Below are positions 1 through 5,541 of a stretch of 6,629 bases of DNA, in pieces. The translations under genes and the position numbers were made by a program. Below the pieces are notes generated by a model, which was given only the letters and a program-made list of their open reading frames with translations, did no database searches and had not been told where the DNA came from. This stretch comes from an uncultured Lachnospiraceae bacterium. Its GTDB lineage: Bacteria > Bacillota > Clostridia > Lachnospirales > Lachnospiraceae. The stretch covers positions 1 through 6,629 of the forward strand of contig CALWEE010000089.1 of the NCBI GenBank assembly GCA_944376975.1, given 5' to 3'. Every line of letters starts with the position of its first letter. The first letter of the stretch is position 1.

Positions 1-10
1 ACAATGGATT

Positions 11-1468
11 TTATTTTCTGTGCATATCCACATGGTAGGATTCGTACTGATCCACGTTGGAGATGATGTCCCGGCCGTCCGCCATATCGATCTGGTGTTT
101 CCGGTCTTTCAGGGATTTCGGCGATTTTTCCAGCATGGCCGGCCCGGATACGCATCCCCCTTCACAGGCCATACCTTCGATGAAATCTTCCGGAAGCCGT
201 CCCACTTTAAGGAGCATCAGCGCTTTTTTACACTCCGCGGCGCCGTTGGCCTTGCATACTTTCACCGGAAGGTCCACGTTCCTTTCTTCATAGGTCCGCA
301 GTACCGACGCGGTCACGCCGCCGGATACGGAATAGTTTTTGCCGTAGCGGCTGCCCTGCTGCATCTCGCCGGTATAGGTGGCCGGATCGATCTCTTTGGC
401 GTCGAACATGGCCGCCAGTTCCTGATAAGTCAGGGCGTAATCCGCGCCTTCAAATGTGACGGAATCGATGACTTCGCTCTTTTTGGCGATGCACGGCCCG
501 ATGAACACGCAGATGGCGTCCGGATACATGGCTTTGATCAGGCGGGCTGTCGCCTGCATGGGCGAAATGGTCGTGGACATATTTTTAAGCACCTGCGGGA
601 AATGCTTCTTGATCATATTGACAAAGGCCGGACAGCAGGAAGTGGTCATCTTCATTCCGGCTTTCATGTTCTCCTCCAGTTCCAGGGCTTCGTTCTTGGA
701 AACAAAGTCGGCGCCCAGGGATACTTCATACATGTCTTCAAAGCCCAGATCTTTGACCGCTTCCCGGATCATGCCCACCGAAACATCCGCGCCGAACTGG
801 CCTTCAATGGCGGGAGCGACCATGGCGTAAACTTTCGCGCCGCTCCGGATCAGGTTGATCACGTCCACAAGGAAGGACCGGTCAGAAATGGCGCCAAACG
901 GGCAGCCGATGACGCACTGGCCGCAGCTGATGCACTTCTCCTCATCGATCACGGCAAGGCCGTCTTCATCCATGGTGATGGCGTCCACCGGGCAGGCCCG
1001 CTTACAGGGACGCATCCGGTCCACGATGGCATTGTAGGGGCAGGCTTTCATACACTGGCCGCATTCTTTACATTTGGCCGGATCGATACGGGCCTGGCCG
1101 TTCTCAAAGCTGATCGCGCCGAACTTACACGCGGATTCGCATTTCTTGGCCATACACATCTGGCAGTTTTCGGATACGGTAAAACGGCTGATGGGACAGC
1201 CTTCACAGGCAGCCGGGATGACCTGGACGATATTGCGGGGACTGCCGTCGTTCACCGGCATATGGCCTTCCGCCAGGCGGACTCTCTGCCGGATGATCTC
1301 CCGCTCCCTGTAAACGCAGCACCGGTACTGGGGCTTGTTGCCCGGGATGATGGTATAGGGGATCTCGTCCCGGCGCTCATCCAACGCGCCTTCATAGGCC
1401 TGTTTGGCCACTTCCATGTTTACCTGAAATTTCAGTTTATCGATAACGGTCGCAAATTTTCTTTCCAT
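11..1468 (-). CDS. hfsD: [FeFe] hydrogenase, catalytic, group B-like (HfsD-type)
   Basis: This 485-residue cytoplasmic iron-sulfur enzyme is predicted to interconvert protons and H2 using ferredoxin-level electrons. An N-terminal region of about 85 residues without cluster motifs comes first. A Cys-rich ferredoxin-like part follows: C88/C91; C102, C105, C110, C114; C133, C136, C139, C143; C155/C159; and C179, C182, C185, C189. That is enough for at least three and probably four [4Fe-4S] clusters. The H-cluster domain (about 200-460) has all three signatures: L1 TSCCP (276-280), L2 PCIAKKSE (325-332) and L3 MACEGGC (433-439). The proton-relay Cys278, Lys329 and Met433 are therefore present. 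The variants TSCCPAF, GPC and GCVSGP instead of TSCCPxW, MPC and GGG look like group B rather than group A enzymes (from memory of the families, not an alignment). The ATG at 1468 has a strong Shine-Dalgarno site. It is the last gene of the cassette, 22 bases after hfsC. The product class is certain; the symbol is by analogy. Confidence 0.93.
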   Translation of the reverse strand: MERKFATVIDKLKFQVNMEVAKQAYEGALDERRDEIPYTIIPGNKPQYRCCVYREREIIRQRVRLAEGHMPVNDGSPRNIVQVIPAACEGCPISRFTVSENCQMCMAKKCESACKFGAISFENGQARIDPAKCKECGQCMKACPYNAIVDRMRPCKRACPVDAITMDEDGLAVIDEEKCISCGQCVIGCPFGAISDRSFLVDVINLIRSGAKVYAMVAPAIEGQFGADVSVGMIREAVKDLGFEDMYEVSLGADFVSKNEALELEENMKAGMKMTTSCCPAFVNMIKKHFPQVLKNMSTTISPMQATARLIKAMYPDAICVFIGPCIAKKSEVIDSVTFEGADYALTYQELAAMFDAKEIDPATYTGEMQQGSRYGKNYSVSGGVTASVLRTYEERNVDLPVKVCKANGAAECKKALMLLKVGRLPEDFIEGMACEGGCVSGPAMLEKSPKSLKDRKHQIDMADGRDIISNVDQYESYHVDMHRK

Positions 1469-1480
1469 AATCTCCTCCTG
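1469..1480 (-). promoter_or_regulatory. Ribosome binding site of the hfsD-type gene
   Basis: On the minus strand a perfect AGGAGG (1479-1474) lies 5 bases before the ATG at 1468, inside the 22-base gap after the phosphatase stop. It fixes the start codon and suggests independent, strong initiation of the catalytic hydrogenase. This contrasts with the phosphatase gene upstream, which has no good site. Confidence 0.85.
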
Positions 1481-1490
1481 TATATTGATC

Positions 1491-2663
1491 TTAATAATAT
1501 TTCACTGTAACTTCTTTGCCCATCTTCCGGCACGCGTCGATCATCTGGCTGACCAGACGCTGACGGATGCTCAGGTCGAAGGGAAGGCCGGCCGCCTGAT
1601 GGGCCGGGTTCATGGCCTGTCCCACGAACAGGTTCAGCCGGGTGCAGTCTTCGATCAGGATACGGGCCAGCCTTGCCGCCCCGTTTTCCGCGTAAAGACT
1701 TTCAAAAAAGGTTTCGTCCACCTGGCCGGAATTATACGCTTCCAGCATATGCACTGTCCGGTTCAGCGTGAGCACCCCTTCCGTCACCAGATCGATGCCT
1801 TCGATCTCGGCGGTCGGCGGGATCTCCGGGTCATAGTAGACAAGGGAAACCTTGATCTTTTTCCCCAGATACCGGGCCACGATGCTGGAGCTGGTGCCGC
1901 CGCAGACGATCTTCTTCCCCGACGGCGCCATGAAATCTTTCATCACGGTCTCGTCGTCGTCAAAGGACACCGGCGGTCCGGTAAACAAACTGACCACCTT
2001 CGGCTCGATCACCTTCGCCACGATCACCGTCGTATCGTCTCCCGGTTCCCCGTTGTAGAGCCGATAACATTCCTCGCTGATCAGCGACATGAGCCGCGGC
2101 GCCGAAACGCCCGTCTGACAGGCTTTCGCCACAAACTCCGAAACCTTTTCCCGGCCCCAGCCAAAGCAAAACGCGCTGCCCACGCCGGCGTGGACGACGC
2201 CGTCGCTCATCATGACATAGTAATCGCCGTACTGTACCCGGAAACGGTGATCGCGTATGATCTTACCTTCCACCTCCTTCACGGTAAAGGAAGGGTTGAG
2301 CACTTTTCCGTCCCGGACGATGATGGCCGCCGGGTTGTCATATTCGATCAGGGAAGCTTCCCCGTTTTTAAATATCTTCAGGATGCTGAACGTGGAATAG
2401 GCCACCTGCCTTGTCTGACAGACCGGAAGGGTGCTGGCGATGGTCGTCACGCATTCTTCGATGGTGGCGCCGTTTTTCAGCATGGTCCCCATGATCTTCG
2501 TCGTCAGCGTGGACAGGATGTTGGCTTTGACGCCGCTTCCCATACCGTCCGACAGGATGAGGATGTCCGCGTCGTCGGTCTGTATCTGGGCCACCGTATC
2601 CCCGCACAGCTCTTCTTTATTCTTATTCAGGCTTTTCCAGGATATATCCAGTCCCATGTCCAT
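1491..2663 (-). CDS. hfsC: SpoIIE-family PP2C-type serine phosphatase with a C-terminal extra domain (HfsC-type)
   Basis: A 390-residue predicted cytoplasmic protein phosphatase. Numbering from the ATG at 2663, the PPM/SpoIIE domain spans about 1-218. Its metal-binding signatures are CGD (Asp22), SDGMGSG (Asp39), MSDG (Asp154) and GDDTT (Asp209/Asp210), so it looks catalytically competent and should remove phosphate from Ser or Thr of a partner protein. Residues about 219-390 form an additional domain that I do not recognise. It contains a Gly/Ser-rich CGGTSSS loop near 254-260 and a GIDLVTEGVLTL stretch. There is no transmembrane segment or kinase domain. The start is uncertain: the frame is open to a TTG at 2687, with ATGs at 2681, 2675, 2672 and 2663. 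I chose 2663 because it sits one base after the hfsB stop and gives an N-terminus (MDMGLDISWKSLNK) that leads directly into the conserved domain. The context suggests it is the output partner of the PAS hydrogenase upstream. Confidence 0.88.
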   Translation of the reverse strand: MDMGLDISWKSLNKNKEELCGDTVAQIQTDDADILILSDGMGSGVKANILSTLTTKIMGTMLKNGATIEECVTTIASTLPVCQTRQVAYSTFSILKIFKNGEASLIEYDNPAAIIVRDGKVLNPSFTVKEVEGKIIRDHRFRVQYGDYYVMMSDGVVHAGVGSAFCFGWGREKVSEFVAKACQTGVSAPRLMSLISEECYRLYNGEPGDDTTVIVAKVIEPKVVSLFTGPPVSFDDDETVMKDFMAPSGKKIVCGGTSSSIVARYLGKKIKVSLVYYDPEIPPTAEIEGIDLVTEGVLTLNRTVHMLEAYNSGQVDETFFESLYAENGAARLARILIEDCTRLNLFVGQAMNPAHQAAGLPFDLSIRQRLVSQMIDACRKMGKEVTVKYY

Positions 2664-2687
2664 ATCATTCATCATCCCCATCGTCAA
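2661..2687 (-). promoter_or_regulatory. hfsB-hfsC junction with translational coupling
   Basis: The hfsB stop TGA (2667-2665) is followed by one base and then an ATG (2663), giving TGATATG. The only purine-rich stretch, GGGG at 2679-2676, lies 12 bases upstream of that ATG, which is long for a Shine-Dalgarno. Initiation here probably depends on ribosomes terminating on hfsB, which would tie phosphatase output to sensor output. If an upstream start (2672-2687) is used instead, the genes overlap by 8 to 23 bases and coupling is still expected. Confidence 0.6.
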
Positions 2688-4386
2688 TGATGCTGTCCCG
2701 CATCTTGGTCAAAGTCATCTTGGTCTCCGCCGTAGTCTCTCCCAAAAGCCCCGCGATCTCCTGGGCCACCATCATCTGTTTATCGATGACTTTCTGGGCC
2801 ATGTCCACAGCGTTCAGCTTCATCTGTTTCCGCCTTTCCCTCTCGTTTTCCTTCGCGGTGATATCCCGGAAGATGCCGAGGGCAAGATGCTGTTCTCTCA
2901 GGTATATGATGTTCTGCATGGTGACCATCTGATACTTTTCATAGGCCACCTTGATATTGACCGCGCTCCGCTTTTCCCGGAACACTTTTTCAAAATGCTC
3001 CGTCGGGATGAACGCGTCCAGCTTTTTGCCGATGGCCTTATCCCTCGGGACTTTCCACGCCACTTCCGCGGCGTTGTTGAATTCGGTGATCGTCATATCT
3101 TCGTCCACCGTAAGGATCAGCGACGGCATGACCGACAAGATCACGTCGGATATGGATTTTGTCTTCTGGTACAGGGACGGGATGCACATGTTGAGCGGAT
3201 CCTTTCCCTGACAGACGGCCACCGCCCGGTCCCTGCACGTCTTAAACCCGCAGGCGCCGCAGTTGAGCTGCTTTTCCGGCGTATCTTTCCCTTCGGCGCG
3301 CAGCGCCTCCATGATCGCTTCTTCGGTGGGTTCCGGTATGTATCGGTCCGGCCCGTTAAACGACCGAATAAGCCTGTCGGAAAAATCCATCTCCGGAAGT
3401 TCCGGGAACTGGCGGATGATCTTCTGGTTCGTATAGATCCGGGCCCGGAACCGGTCCCGCGCCTTTCCTCCCGCGAGCGGTCCGTTGATGCAGCCGCCCA
3501 CGCAGGCCGACAATTCGATGACGCAGTTTTCCAGCTCGTCCCGCTTCAGGCACTCGAACAGTTCCCTTACGGGTTCCACGCCGTCCACATAAAGGCTCTG
3601 GTATTTTCCAAAGCCCCGGTCCGCGCCGATGGAAGACAAAATGCCTCCTGACACGCCGTAAAGGCCGTTCACCTTCGCGTTGCCGCCTTCCCGCGGTGAA
3701 AACGGACAGGACTTGCGGTCGATCCCTTCTTCTTCCAGCCATTCGGCCAGTTCGGAAAAATCAAGCACGCCGTCCACGACCCGTCGATCGCCGCCTCCGG
3801 TCCAGACCTCCCGGCCTCTCGCCGCGCAGCTGCCGATATAGACCACCTTCACATCCGGCCCATATTCTTCTTTCAGCATCCTGGCGTGGGCCGTCATGGG
3901 CGATACCACCGGCGCCATCATGGGGATGATCTCCGGATAGTACTTTTCCACCAGCTCGTTGACCGCCGGACAGGCCGACGTGATGATGTTCTTCATCTGT
4001 CCCTTTTCGATCAGCGCTTCATAAGCCCGGGTCACGTAAGCCGCGCCTTCCGCCGTCTCGCGGACATGGGTAAAGCCCAGCCTGTACAGGCTGTCGCGCA
4101 GCTGTCCCGTCCCCTGCTCCGTATCGCCGAAAATACCCAGATAAGCCGGGTCCAGGGAAGCGACCACGTTGGCTCCCTCCGCTATAAACGCCTTTACTTT
4201 GCCGATATCGCTCAGGTAGACGATGGTATTCTGGGGACAGGCTTTCAGGCACTGGCCGCACAGGATGCACTCGTCCGCCGTATAAGCGGCATGGCCGCCT
4301 TTCACATGGATGGCTTTCACCGGACAGACCCGGACGCATTTATAGCAGTTCATACACCGAGCCTTTTTAAATCCGATGGATGCCAA
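2665..4386 (-). CDS. hfsB: PAS-domain [FeFe] hydrogenase, putative sensor (HfsB/HydS-type)
   Basis: A 573-residue protein built as follows: 2[4Fe-4S] ferredoxin domain (C11, C14, C17, C21; C40, C43, C46, C50); [FeFe] hydrogenase large-subunit domain (about 63-330); a further Fe-S motif of the PF04060 type (C376, C379, C384, C401); a PAS domain (about 411-510); and a helical, charged tail (511-573). The H-cluster ligand cysteines are kept (C139, C187, C295, C299). The surrounding residues are altered: TSACP (136-140) has Ala138 in place of the proton-relay Cys, SCAAR (186-190) has Arg190 in place of the conserved Lys, and SACVGGC (293-299) has Ser293 in place of Met. This pattern fits the slow, putatively H2-sensing hydrogenases (T. 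maritima HydS type, HfsB) rather than a high-turnover enzyme. The start is a TTG directly after the hfsA stop, with AGGAGG 9 bases upstream. The only later Met in the domain lies between cluster cysteines, so a shorter start is implausible. Confidence 0.92.
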   Translation of the reverse strand: MASIGFKKARCMNCYKCVRVCPVKAIHVKGGHAAYTADECILCGQCLKACPQNTIVYLSDIGKVKAFIAEGANVVASLDPAYLGIFGDTEQGTGQLRDSLYRLGFTHVRETAEGAAYVTRAYEALIEKGQMKNIITSACPAVNELVEKYYPEIIPMMAPVVSPMTAHARMLKEEYGPDVKVVYIGSCAARGREVWTGGGDRRVVDGVLDFSELAEWLEEEGIDRKSCPFSPREGGNAKVNGLYGVSGGILSSIGADRGFGKYQSLYVDGVEPVRELFECLKRDELENCVIELSACVGGCINGPLAGGKARDRFRARIYTNQKIIRQFPELPEMDFSDRLIRSFNGPDRYIPEPTEEAIMEALRAEGKDTPEKQLNCGACGFKTCRDRAVAVCQGKDPLNMCIPSLYQKTKSISDVILSVMPSLILTVDEDMTITEFNNAAEVAWKVPRDKAIGKKLDAFIPTEHFEKVFREKRSAVNIKVAYEKYQMVTMQNIIYLREQHLALGIFRDITAKENERERRKQMKLNAVDMAQKVIDKQMMVAQEIAGLLGETTAETKMTLTKMRDSIIDDGDDE

Positions 4387-4401
4387 CTATGCCAACCTCC
4401 T
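4381..4401 (-). promoter_or_regulatory. hfsA-hfsB junction: ribosome binding site, amber stop and TTG start in one frame
   Basis: On the minus strand AGGAGG (4401-4396) encodes two Arg codons near the end of hfsA and doubles as the Shine-Dalgarno for hfsB. Then come TTG-GCA-TAG (hfsA stop at 4389-4387) and TTG-GCA (hfsB start at 4386). The heptamer TTGGCAT occurs twice, nine bases apart, around the stop. The two genes are in the same reading frame with no base between them. The spacing of 9 bases to the TTG at 4386 is acceptable. Confidence 0.75.
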
Positions 4402-4629
4402 AAGCACTTCATTGTCAAAAAAGCTGTCCGCTGTTTCCGGAGAAACGGAAAACAGTTCATCGTCGATCTTGACGCATACGCCTTTGGCGCACTGTCCGGT
4501 ACAGAACGAACCGTTCAGTTCGATCTTGTCTCCCAGACCTTTCTCTTTGATCCGGCTCTCCAGTTTCTGGATGATGCTCCTGGAGCCTTTCAGATGACAT
4601 GAACTTCCGATGCAAATTGTAATAACCAT
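4387..4629 (-). CDS. hfsA: Thioredoxin-like [2Fe-2S] ferredoxin (NuoE/HydC C-terminal-like, HfsA-type)
   Basis: An 80-residue small electron carrier. Cysteines C6 and C11 (CIGSSC) and C43 and C47 (CTGQC) form the C-x4-C plus C-x3-C pattern that holds a [2Fe-2S] cluster in the thioredoxin-fold ferredoxins related to the NuoE subunit of complex I and HydC of bifurcating hydrogenases. The length is that of a single such domain with no N-terminal helical region. C52 is an additional Cys. The ATG at 4629 has AGGAGG (4642-4637) 7 bases upstream. It is the first gene of the hydrogenase cassette and probably passes electrons to or from the adjacent PAS hydrogenase. No NuoF-like flavoprotein is in the window, so a complete NAD-linked bifurcating complex is not visible here. 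The domain is clear; the partner is inferred. Confidence 0.9.
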   Translation of the reverse strand: MVITICIGSSCHLKGSRSIIQKLESRIKEKGLGDKIELNGSFCTGQCAKGVCVKIDDELFSVSPETADSFFDNEVLRRLA

Positions 4630-4647
4630 AAAATATCCTCCTGTTTT
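4630..4647 (-). promoter_or_regulatory. Ribosome binding site in the gap before hfsA
   Basis: This 18-base gap carries a perfect AGGAGG (4642-4637) followed by a 7-base spacer to the ATG at 4629, which supports the hfsA start. The gap is too short for a terminator hairpin. I see no convincing -35/-10 pair in the A+T-rich stretch, so hfsA may be transcribed together with the dehydrogenase gene upstream, or from a promoter inside that gene. Confidence 0.7.
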
Positions 4648-5541
4648 TTATATTTTATCCGCCGGCACGGCCGCGTCTTTACCGATCATGCCGCAGACGA
4701 CTTTTACCGTCGCCGCGTAATCTTCGCCGCCGAGGCCCGCGTTTTCCGCTTTTTCATAGACCGCCCGGACTGCCTCCATTCCCGGCAGTTCCATGGCTTT
4801 CATATCTGTAAACCGCTGACAGATGCGGATGGCTTTCGCCATCTGGCTCACCGGATATTCCGGGACAAAATCCTGCGTTTCCAGTTTTGTCAGCCGGGAA
4901 TCCAGGTAGGCGTTCTGTCCGCCGCCGTAGGAAAGGGCCGCCGCGAAATGATCCAGGTCGATGCCCTGGGATACGGCGAGGGCCAACGATTCGTTGACCG
5001 CGTTCTGTATCTGGGCCACCGCCACGTTGTGGCATATGTTCATGATGACGCCGCTGCCCACATCGCCCATATGGATCATGCTCCGCCCCATATAAGCCAG
5101 GATCGGCCGGATCTTCTGGTAGACGTCTTTATCGCCGCCCACGTAAAAGCCCACCGTTCCCATGATGGCTTCGCCCTTTGACCGGACCACCGGCGCGTCC
5201 AGAAAAGCCGTTCCTTTTTCTTTCAGCATGAGGAACACTTCCCGCGTCCTGTCCGGGTAAATGGTGCTCATATCCACGCATATCTTTTCTTCGTCAAGCT
5301 CCGGCAGCATCTCCTCATAAATGGACAGCACCTGAGCGGATGTCTGGACCATCGTAAAGATCAGATCCGCTTTTTTTGCCGTCTCAGCGGCGGAACGGCA
5401 GGGCGTCGCTCCCGTAAGGCAAACGTCTTTGAGCGCCTCCGGACGGATATCGTACGCGTAAACATGGTCGTCATGCTTACGGACAATGTTCTGGCACAGG
5501 GCGCCGCCCATCGCGCCAAGCCCGATAAAACCGATTTTCAC
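4648..5541 (-). CDS. NAD(P)-binding beta-hydroxyacid dehydrogenase family protein (3-hydroxyisobutyrate dehydrogenase-like)
   Basis: A 297-residue cytoplasmic protein of the normal length for the 3-hydroxyisobutyrate, tartronate semialdehyde and glyoxylate/succinic semialdehyde reductase family. The Rossmann motif GLGAMGG is at residues 7-13. Asp31 at the end of the second strand favours NAD over NADP. DMST (90-93) and the substrate-loop region DAPV...VGG (115-136) follow. Two family hallmarks are changed. The usual SGG after DAPV is VRS (119-121). In the GxGxxxK-xx-NN catalytic signature, read here as GSGVIMNICHN (162-172), the Lys position is Asn168. The substrate is therefore unknown and activity as a classical dehydrogenase is doubtful. 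The GTG start at 5541 is supported by GGGAG 7 bases upstream and a 4-base overlap with the helicase stop. The frame stays open further upstream to 5622, but that stretch lies within the helicase gene and precedes the Rossmann strand. Confidence 0.85.
   Translation of the reverse strand: MKIGFIGLGAMGGALCQNIVRKHDDHVYAYDIRPEALKDVCLTGATPCRSAAETAKKADLIFTMVQTSAQVLSIYEEMLPELDEEKICVDMSTIYPDRTREVFLMLKEKGTAFLDAPVVRSKGEAIMGTVGFYVGGDKDVYQKIRPILAYMGRSMIHMGDVGSGVIMNICHNVAVAQIQNAVNESLALAVSQGIDLDHFAAALSYGGGQNAYLDSRLTKLETQDFVPEYPVSQMAKAIRICQRFTDMKAMELPGMEAVRAVYEKAENAGLGGEDYAATVKVVCGMIGKDAAVPADKI
5538..5541 (-). other. GTGA stop/start overlap between helicase and dehydrogenase genes
   Basis: The GTG start (5541-5539) shares two bases with the helicase TGA stop (5540-5538), giving a 4-base GTGA overlap on the minus strand. 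Such overlaps are typical of translational coupling within one mRNA. The two genes are therefore probably cotranscribed, even though their functions have no obvious link. Confidence 0.75.

Noticed and set aside
20..1510. Plus-strand open frame of 496 codons opposite the catalytic hydrogenase
   Set aside because: It is antisense to a gene with unmistakable H-cluster motifs. Its translation is His/Arg/Gly/Phe-rich with no recognisable domain, as expected from the GC-biased codons of the real gene.
1485..2690. Plus-strand open frame of 401 codons opposite the phosphatase
   Set aside because: It is the mirror of the PP2C gene, with His/Arg-rich low-information translation and no ribosome binding site.
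2431..3651. Plus-strand open frame of 406 codons opposite the phosphatase and PAS hydrogenase genes
   Set aside because: It spans the junction of two real genes on the other strand and has no domain signature, so it is a composition artefact.
4387..4389. TAG at the hfsA end as a recoded (pyrrolysine) codon
   Set aside because: The TAG is followed at once by a start codon with a proper ribosome binding site, and no pyl genes are visible. It is treated as an ordinary stop, with read-through left as a question.
3886..4602. Plus-strand open frame of 238 codons opposite hfsB and hfsA
   Set aside because: It runs antisense across both genes, whose cluster motifs are clear, and its own translation shows no family features.
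4643..4670. A+T-rich stretch as a promoter -10 element for hfsA
   Set aside because: There is a TATAAA-like run but no matching -35 at a sensible distance, and A+T richness at a gene junction is expected.
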